In this document: in pieces, positions 59,358 to 64,000 of the stretch
Position numbering within the stretch: position 1 is the first letter of the stretch
Layout: each line of letters starts with the position of its first letter
NCBI RefSeq assembly: GCF_042670205.1
Contig: NZ_JBHUWD010000006.1
Coordinates: 62,001 to 126,000 of the forward strand
Length of the DNA: 64,000 bases
DNA from: Luteimicrobium sp042670205
Lineage (GTDB): Bacteria; Actinomycetota; Actinomycetes; Actinomycetales; Cellulomonadaceae
Direction: 5' to 3'
The notes under the pieces: model-generated
Told to the model about the DNA's origin: nothing
What the model saw: only the letters and a program-made list of their open reading frames with translations
The model's database searches: none
Position numbers and translations under genes: made by a program

Positions 59358-59465
59358 ATGACCGGTACCGAGATCTTCTTCGTCACGCTCCTGGGCCTGG
59401 CGACCGTCGCGATCGTCTGGTTCACCTGCTACGCGGTGTACCGCCTGTTCGAGGGTCAGCGCTGA
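59358..59465 (+). CDS. Small single-span membrane protein, 35 residues
   Basis: From ATG 59358 to TGA 59465, beginning MTGTEIFFVTLLGLA and ending CYAVYRLFEGQR. Nearly the whole chain is one transmembrane helix with a short charged C-terminal tail. A TAGGAT -10 six bases upstream supports leaderless expression, and the nitrobindin-like gene follows after three bases, so it is the first gene of that operon. The function is unknown. Confidence 0.65.
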   Translation: MTGTEIFFVTLLGLATVAIVWFTCYAVYRLFEGQR

Positions 59466-59468
59466 CCC

Positions 59469-60068
59469 ATGCCGTTCGCGTTCCCCGAGGGGCTCGCGCC
59501 TGAGGCGTACCCGCTCGCCTGGCTCGTCGGCCGCTGGCGCGGCGAGGGCGTGATCTCCTACCCGGGGATCGACGAGGCCGCGTTCGTCCAGGAGGTCGTG
59601 TTCGACCACGACGGCGGCCCGTACCTGCGCTACGAGTCGACGATCCGCCTGGTCGAGCCCGAGGTCCCCGCGACCGTCCCGGACGAGTGGACCGGCGAGG
59701 GGACGCCCGACGACGCGCCCACGACGACGCCCGCCGCCGAGCTGCCCGTGTGGGAGACGGAGACCGGCTACTGGCGCGTGTCGCCGGACCGCCCCGAGGG
59801 CCTGACGGAGGCGCAGCAGCCGCTCGAGGTCATGCTCGCCGACCCCGCGGGCTGGCTCACGCTCTACGTCGGGGCGGTCGGCAACGGCCGCATCGACCTG
59901 GTGCACGACCTGATCGCCCGCACGTCGTCGTCCGCGGAGATCACCGCCGCGAAGCGGCTCTACGGGCTGGTCGAGGGCGACCTCATGTGGGTCTGGGAGA
60001 TCGCCGCGTTCGGGCACCCGCTGCAGAACTACGCGTCCGCGCGCCTCGTGCGTCAGGACGAGTCGTGA
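59469..60068 (+). CDS. Nitrobindin-like heme-binding beta-barrel protein
   Basis: 199 residues. Family features are LAWLVGRWRGEGVISYPGI near the N-terminus, ETGYWRV in the middle, and a C-terminal WEIAAFGHPLQNYASARLVR containing a candidate axial His. Bacterial nitrobindins hold ferric heme and react with nitric oxide or peroxynitrite. It lies between a 35-residue membrane protein and YgfZ, whose start overlaps its stop, a recurring actinobacterial arrangement. Confidence 0.82.
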   Translation: MPFAFPEGLAPEAYPLAWLVGRWRGEGVISYPGIDEAAFVQEVVFDHDGGPYLRYESTIRLVEPEVPATVPDEWTGEGTPDDAPTTTPAAELPVWETETGYWRVSPDRPEGLTEAQQPLEVMLADPAGWLTLYVGAVGNGRIDLVHDLIARTSSSAEITAAKRLYGLVEGDLMWVWEIAAFGHPLQNYASARLVRQDES

Positions 60069-61261
60069 CGTACCGCAGCCCGCTGCTCGCGCGGCACGGC
60101 GCGGTCGAGGCGTCCGGCCCCGACGCCGGCGTCGCGTGGCACTACGGGGACCCGACGGCGGAGCAGCGCGCCCTCGAGCGCGGCGGCGCCGTCGCCGACC
60201 TCTCGCACACGGGCGTCGTCCGCGTCGCCGGCCCGGACCGCCTGAGCTGGCTGCACTCGATCACGTCGCAGGACCTCCTGGGTCTGCCGCCGCGCACCTC
60301 GACCGAGCTGCTCGTGCTCGACCCGCACGGGCACGTCGAGCACGCGGCCGGCGTCGTCGACGACGGCGAGGCGACCTGGCTGGTGACCGAGGCAGAGCAC
60401 GCGCCCACGCTGGCGGCGTGGCTGGACCGCATGAAGTTCATGCTCCGCGTCGAGATCACCGACGCGACCGTGGACTGGGCGGTCCTCGGCGAGCCCGTCG
60501 ACGCCGAGGGAGCCGAGGGCGAGCCGGTCACCTGGCGCGACCCCTGGCCCACGACGGCGCCCGGCGGCACCCGCTACGGCCCCGCCGACGACGAGCACCC
60601 CGGCAGCGAGCGCGACTGGCGCCTCGTCCTCGTGCCCCGCGCCGACCTCGTGCGCGAGGTCGAGGTGCGCGAGGCCGCGGGCTGGCGGCTCGTCGGCACG
60701 TGGGCGACCGAGGCCTCGCGCGTCGCGGCCTGGCGTCCGCGGCTCGCGACCGAGGTCGACGACCGGACCATCCCGCACGAGCTCGACTGGCTGCGCACCG
60801 CCGTCCACCTGCACAAGGGCTGCTACCGGGGCCAGGAGACCGTCGCACGCGTGCACAACCTCGGGCGTCCGCCCCGGCGGCTCGCGTTTCTGCACCTCGA
60901 CGGCTCGGGGCACACCGTCCCCGAGGCCGGCGCCCAGGTCCGCCCCGGCGGCCCCGAGGCCGACCCGCAGGCGCGGCCCGTCGGGCGCGTGACGAGCGTC
61001 GTCCGGCACCACGAGCTGGGTCCGGTCGCGCTGGCGGTGCTCAAGCGGTCCGCGCCGCCCGACGAGCTGATCGTCGACGGCCTCGCCGACGGCGACCCCG
61101 CGGGCGGAGTCGTCGCCGCGGGCCAGGAGGAGATCGTCCCGGGCGACGGCGTGAGCGTCGACCGGCCCGAGGCCCGCGGACCGCTGACCCGCGGGCTCGG
61201 CGGAGGTTCCGCCGGCGTGGGCTCACCGGGCTTCGGTGGCGCACTCGGCTCAGGTGCCTGA
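60065..61261 (+). CDS. ygfZ: YgfZ/GcvT-fold folate-binding protein
   Basis: 398 residues from GTG 60065, overlapping the previous stop. The GcvT-like barrel starts RALERGGAVADLSHTGVVRVAGPDRL, and the diagnostic KGCYRGQETVARVHNLG with the conserved Cys lies near residue 256. YgfZ uses folate to assist Fe-S cluster assembly or repair. The C-terminus is extended and Gly-rich. Coupling to the nitrobindin-like gene suggests a shared link to Fe or NO stress. Confidence 0.88.
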   Translation: MTYRSPLLARHGAVEASGPDAGVAWHYGDPTAEQRALERGGAVADLSHTGVVRVAGPDRLSWLHSITSQDLLGLPPRTSTELLVLDPHGHVEHAAGVVDDGEATWLVTEAEHAPTLAAWLDRMKFMLRVEITDATVDWAVLGEPVDAEGAEGEPVTWRDPWPTTAPGGTRYGPADDEHPGSERDWRLVLVPRADLVREVEVREAAGWRLVGTWATEASRVAAWRPRLATEVDDRTIPHELDWLRTAVHLHKGCYRGQETVARVHNLGRPPRRLAFLHLDGSGHTVPEAGAQVRPGGPEADPQARPVGRVTSVVRHHELGPVALAVLKRSAPPDELIVDGLADGDPAGGVVAAGQEEIVPGDGVSVDRPEARGPLTRGLGGGSAGVGSPGFGGALGSGA

Positions 61262-61271
61262 CGCTGCTGCC

Positions 61272-62456
61272 ATGCCCGACGAACCCGACGACGCCCGCGA
61301 CGCTGCCGCGTCCGGCGAGGGGGAGGGTCACGCCGACGGCGTGACCCAGGCGCGGGTCGTCGCGGCCGACACGTGGCGGCGGCTGCGGATCCTCACGGGC
61401 CGTGCCCGCGCGCGGCAGGGTGTCGCCCGGGTCCGCACGTCGTTCGTGCCCATCGTCGTCTCGGCGCTCGCGGCCGGGCTCGCCTACTTCGTCGCGCACG
61501 ACCTGTTCGACCATCCCTTCCCGTTCTTCGCGCCCGTCGCTGCGTGGGTGTGCCTGGGCTTCGCGCCCGACCGGCAGATCCGGCGCGTCCTCGAGCTCGC
61601 GATCGGCGTCGCCCTGGGCGTCGGGATCGGCGACGCGATCGTCCACGTCATCGGGTCCGGCGCGTGGCAGGTGGCCGTCGTGCTCGTCGTGTCCGCGCTG
61701 GTCGCACGGTTCATCGACGCCGGGATCCTCCTGACGACGCAGGCCGGGGTCCAGGCCGTCGTCATCGTGCTGCTGCCGCCCTCGGGCACGGGGGGCCCGG
61801 CCAGCCGGTTCGTCGACGCGCTCGTCGGCGGCGCCATCGCGCTCCTGGTCGCGGTGCTGTGGCCGCGCGACCCGCGGCGACGTCTTGCGCTGCTGGGCCG
61901 CGAGGCGCTCGGCGCGCTCGCGGAGACGCTGACGATGCTCGCGGAGGGCCTCGTGCACGGCCGGGCCGACGAGGCGCGGGCCGCGCTCGCCCGAGGACGC
62001 GCGGCGGAGCCGGCGCTCGAGCTCTGGCAGACGTCGGCGGGGGACGCGCGCGAGCTCGCGCGGGTCAACTCGCAGGGCCGACGGCACCTCGACGTGATCG
62101 ACCGATCCACCGACCAGGCGGTGCTCACCGACCGCGTCATGCGCACCGTGCGGGTGCTCGCCCGCCGCACCGCAGCGCTCACGGGCGAGCACGACACGAC
62201 CGGTCTGGCGGACGTCGTCTCCCGGTTCGCCGTCGCGGTGCGCGACCTGTCGGCCGCGGTGGGCGAGGGGCGCGACCCCGCCCGGGCGCGCGAGGGGCTC
62301 CGGGCCGCAGCGGCGCTCGTCGACCCCCGTGAGCTCGCCCCCGACGACTGGGAGGTCGCGTCGCTGGCCCTCCTGGTGCGGTCGGCGCTGGTCGACGCGC
62401 TCGAGGCCGCGGGCGAGGACCCGGCGGCGGCGCGCGACGCGCTCCCCACCCTCTGA
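61272..62456 (+). CDS. FUSC/aromatic acid exporter family membrane protein
   Basis: 394 residues from ATG 61272 (GTG 61236 is possible but overlaps ygfZ). After a charged N-terminus come about six spans packed in residues 55-190 (IVVSALAAGLAYFVAH, FFAPVAAWVCLGF, ELAIGVALGVGIGDAIV, VAVVLVVSALVARF), then a soluble helical C-terminal half. This is the one-repeat ArAE/FUSC layout, often linked to export of aromatic carboxylates. The substrate is unknown. Tandem palindromes follow the stop. Confidence 0.8.
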   Translation: MPDEPDDARDAAASGEGEGHADGVTQARVVAADTWRRLRILTGRARARQGVARVRTSFVPIVVSALAAGLAYFVAHDLFDHPFPFFAPVAAWVCLGFAPDRQIRRVLELAIGVALGVGIGDAIVHVIGSGAWQVAVVLVVSALVARFIDAGILLTTQAGVQAVVIVLLPPSGTGGPASRFVDALVGGAIALLVAVLWPRDPRRRLALLGREALGALAETLTMLAEGLVHGRADEARAALARGRAAEPALELWQTSAGDARELARVNSQGRRHLDVIDRSTDQAVLTDRVMRTVRVLARRTAALTGEHDTTGLADVVSRFAVAVRDLSAAVGEGRDPARAREGLRAAAALVDPRELAPDDWEVASLALLVRSALVDALEAAGEDPAAARDALPTL

Positions 62457-62477
62457 GTGCCGCCCGCCACCCGACCT

Positions 62478-62580
62478 GTCAGAACCTGGCGGCACTCTGC
62501 TGCCGTGAGCTTCTGACGGGTGGGCGGGTGCGATGAGTTGTCAGAACGTGGCGGCACTCTGCTGCCGTGAGGTTCTGACA
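62478..62580. repeat. Two tandem copies of a 40-nt imperfect palindrome
   Basis: Unit 1 (62478-62517) and unit 2 (62539-62580) share outer arms GTCAGAA/TTCTGAC and the identical inner hairpin CGGCA-CTCTGC-TGCCG; unit 2 has perfect 9-bp outer arms (TGTCAGAAC/GTTCTGACA). The copies are about 62 bases apart. They may terminate the FUSC transcript or be REP-like elements. Confidence 0.75.
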
Positions 62581-62603
62581 GGTGCGGGTGCCGGTGCGTC
62601 GCT

Positions 62604-62633
62604 GTACACCTGCCCGACGGCGGGGTGTACGGT
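62604..62633 (+). promoter_or_regulatory. vapB operator and leaderless -10
   Basis: GTACACC (62604-62610) and its complement GGTGTAC (62624-62630) are two helical turns apart. The right arm overlaps the -10 TACGGT (62628-62633), which lies six bases before the ATG at 62640. Binding would block the promoter, as expected for autoregulation by an antitoxin. Confidence 0.55.
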
Positions 62634-62639
62634 CCGGGC

Positions 62640-62897
62640 ATGGAGGTCTCCGTGAGCGCCCTGCGCGCCGAGCTCAAGACATGGCTCGACCACGCGAAGG
62701 CCGGCGACGAGGTCGTCATCACCGACCGCGGCATCCCCGTCGCCCGCCTCTCCGGCATCGACGGTTCCGACCTCGTGGGCGGCCTGCTCCGCGACGGCCT
62801 GCTGACCGCGCCCGCCGAGGAGCGCCCGACCCTGTCCGCGCCCGTGGGGCGCGGCCAGAACGCCGTGTCCGGCCTGGTCCGCCGGCTGCGCCGGTGA
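62640..62897 (+). CDS. Phd/YefM-type antitoxin (VapB-like)
   Basis: 85 residues from ATG 62640, supported by a TACGGT -10 six bases upstream. The N-terminal DNA-binding fold is VSVSALRAELKTWLDHAKAGDEVVITDRGIPVARL, typical of Phd/YefM antitoxins. The C-terminal tail (PTLSAPVGRGQNAVSGLVRRLRR) should wrap the toxin. It precedes the PIN toxin by 13 bases and probably represses the pair through the GTACACC inverted repeat. Confidence 0.88.
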   Translation: MEVSVSALRAELKTWLDHAKAGDEVVITDRGIPVARLSGIDGSDLVGGLLRDGLLTAPAEERPTLSAPVGRGQNAVSGLVRRLRR

Positions 62898-62910
62898 CGG
62901 GAACCCGCGC

Positions 62911-63402
62911 ATGACGACCGCCTACCTCGACACCAGCGCGCTCGTGCGCCTCGTGCGGCGCGAGCCGGGGAGCGAGCTGGCCGCCGCCCTGTGGAACCGC
63001 GCGCCGATCGTCGCGACGAGCCGGACCAGCGACGTCGAGCTCCGCGCGGTCCTGGCGGCAGGCACGCGTCGCGGGCTCCTGTCCGAGGACGAGCACGCGG
63101 TGGCGCTCGAGGAGTGGTCGCACCTGTGGCCCGCGCTGTACGTCGTCGAGACGACGCGCGCCGTCGCCGACCGCGCCGCCCAGCTCGTCGCCGCCCACCC
63201 GCTGCGCGGCGGGGACGCCGTCCACCTCGCGTCCGCCCTGCTGTTCGCGCCCGACGTCGTCGTCGCGGTGTGGGACGAGCACGTGGCCGCCGCGGCCGAG
63301 TCCGAGGGCCTGACCGTCCTGCCGGGGCGGTACACCGTGCACGAACGCCACGTCCCGCGCCCGTCCACCCGCCGCGGCGCCACGGGCGCCGCGGACGAGT
63401 GA
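62911..63402 (+). CDS. PIN-domain ribonuclease toxin (VapC-like)
   Basis: 163 residues from ATG 62911. PIN acidic residues are visible: Asp in AYLDTSALVRLV (residue 7), Glu in TSDVELRAVL near 45, and Asp in GGDAVHLASAL near 103, followed by VVAVWDEHVAAAA. Such toxins cut tRNA or rRNA when the antitoxin is lost. It is the second gene of a two-gene toxin-antitoxin operon. Confidence 0.9.
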   Translation: MTTAYLDTSALVRLVRREPGSELAAALWNRAPIVATSRTSDVELRAVLAAGTRRGLLSEDEHAVALEEWSHLWPALYVVETTRAVADRAAQLVAAHPLRGGDAVHLASALLFAPDVVVAVWDEHVAAAAESEGLTVLPGRYTVHERHVPRPSTRRGATGAADE

Positions 63403-63421
63403 GCGTGGCGGCGGTCCGCCC

Positions 63422-64000
63422 GTGAACGCGTCCCAGCCGCCCGACGACGCCGCCCGTCCGGTGCGCGCGCCGTCCCCGGTCCGCGACCTGTACCCGGGCA
63501 TCTTCGCGATGGTCATGGCGACCGGGATCTGCGCGATCTCCGCGAGCCAGCACGGGGTGCGGTGGCTCGCGATCACGCTGCACGCGATCGCGGCCGTCAT
63601 GTACGCGGTGCTGGTCGTGCTGCTCGTCCTGCGGGTCGTGCGGTACCCGCGGGCGGTCTGGACCGACCTCACGAGCCATGCGCGGGGCTTCGCGTTCCTG
63701 ACGGTCGTCGCCGCGACCAACGTCCTCGCGGAGAGCACCGGCATCGTGCACGCCCGGTGGGGCGTGACCGAGGCGCTCGCCCTCGCGAGCGTGCCGCTGT
63801 GGTGCGTGCTCGCGTACGTCCCGCTCTCGGCGGCCGTCATCGGCGGGGACAAGCCCGGCCTGGAGCGCGGGATCAACGGGACGTGGTTCCTGCTCGTGGT
63901 CAGCACCGAGTCGGTGGCCGCGGTCTGCGGCCTGCTGCTGGCGCGCGAGGGCGGCGACCTGCTCGCGTTCGCCGCGCTCGGCGCGTTCGCGCTCGGGCTG
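63422..64000 (+). CDS. TehA/SLAC1-family transporter, N-terminal part (runs off the window)
   Basis: 193 codons from GTG 63422 to the window edge. After RDLYPGIFAMVMATGICAIS, a typical SLAC1/TDT opening, come several transmembrane spans (LHAIAAVMYAVLVVLLVL, RGFAFLTVVAATNVLAE, LALASVPLWCVLAYVPL). The family comprises tellurite-resistance/dicarboxylate transporters and anion channels. The C-terminal half is not visible. No strong ribosome site is seen, so the start is uncertain. Confidence 0.75.
   Translation, partial: MNASQPPDDAARPVRAPSPVRDLYPGIFAMVMATGICAISASQHGVRWLAITLHAIAAVMYAVLVVLLVLRVVRYPRAVWTDLTSHARGFAFLTVVAATNVLAESTGIVHARWGVTEALALASVPLWCVLAYVPLSAAVIGGDKPGLERGINGTWFLLVVSTESVAAVCGLLLAREGGDLLAFAALGAFALGL

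Overview
This 64 kb window comes from a very GC-rich actinobacterium. Gene content and promoter style suggest order Micrococcales, in the Cellulomonas / Cellulosimicrobium / Isoptericola neighbourhood; this is an inference and no 16S gene is present. Supporting signs are frequent GTG starts, dense overlapping operons, TANNNT -10 hexamers, several leaderless starts, a GlnR-type orphan response regulator, an HspR (HAIR) site before hsp20, and a DinB protein of the mycothiol-dependent type. No insertion sequence, integrase, phage module, rRNA operon or CRISPR array was seen.

1-5 kb: the tail of a galE-like gene, an alpha/beta hydrolase lipoprotein, GDPD, a RibD-C reductase, a second hydrolase and a glycosyltransferase, then a candidate 6C-like small RNA with its own promoter and terminator.

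5-29 kb: a nitrogen-scavenging purine catabolism island. A rightward operon (9689-19545) holds a cytosine-deaminase-like amidohydrolase, a NitT/TauT-type ABC importer, a flavoprotein, a creatininase-family hydrolase, a PNPOx-like protein, allantoinase, urate oxidase and a guanine-deaminase-like enzyme. A leftward operon (28918 down to 20117) holds a Rieske oxygenase and its reductase, a LOG-family phosphoribohydrolase, an acetamidase/formamidase-family protein, an HpxZ-HpxY-like fusion, ureidoglycine-glyoxylate aminotransferase, allantoate amidohydrolase and an OHCU decarboxylase-HIU hydrolase fusion. Together they read as urate -> HIU -> OHCU -> allantoin -> allantoate -> ureidoglycine -> oxalurate, with plausible oxalurate- and oxamate-cleaving steps. 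No xanthine dehydrogenase is in the window; the Rieske pair resembles the Klebsiella HpxDE solution for hypoxanthine oxidation. Three start points of the island (6415, 9689, 28918) share one promoter layout: GTnAC-N6-GNNAC, then exactly 10 nt, then a TANNGT -10. This resembles GlnR boxes, and a GlnR homologue lies at 52824-53591.

29-48 kb: a HEAT-like protein beside tRNA-Lys, a cysteine-less HesB-like protein, an M50 protease, a luciferase-like monooxygenase, a DEAD-box helicase, MsrB, a MarR-regulated DHA2 efflux operon with a clustered operator, then a phosphate block (DUF47-Pit, Nudix/phosphatase fusion, PPK1). An Lrp/AsnC regulator follows, divergent from alanine dehydrogenase.

48-64 kb: aldo/keto reductase, hsp20, two exported proteins with sunset-like C-termini, an alpha/beta-fold protein lacking its nucleophile, GlnR, a thioredoxin/DUF4395 pair, an OhrR-like regulator, GAPDH, an AraC regulator, a DsrE protein, a small membrane protein with a nitrobindin-like protein and YgfZ, a FUSC exporter, a tandem palindromic repeat, a VapBC-type toxin-antitoxin pair and a truncated TehA/SLAC1-family transporter. 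Two genes (19592-20057 and 45579-45984) carry frameshifts.
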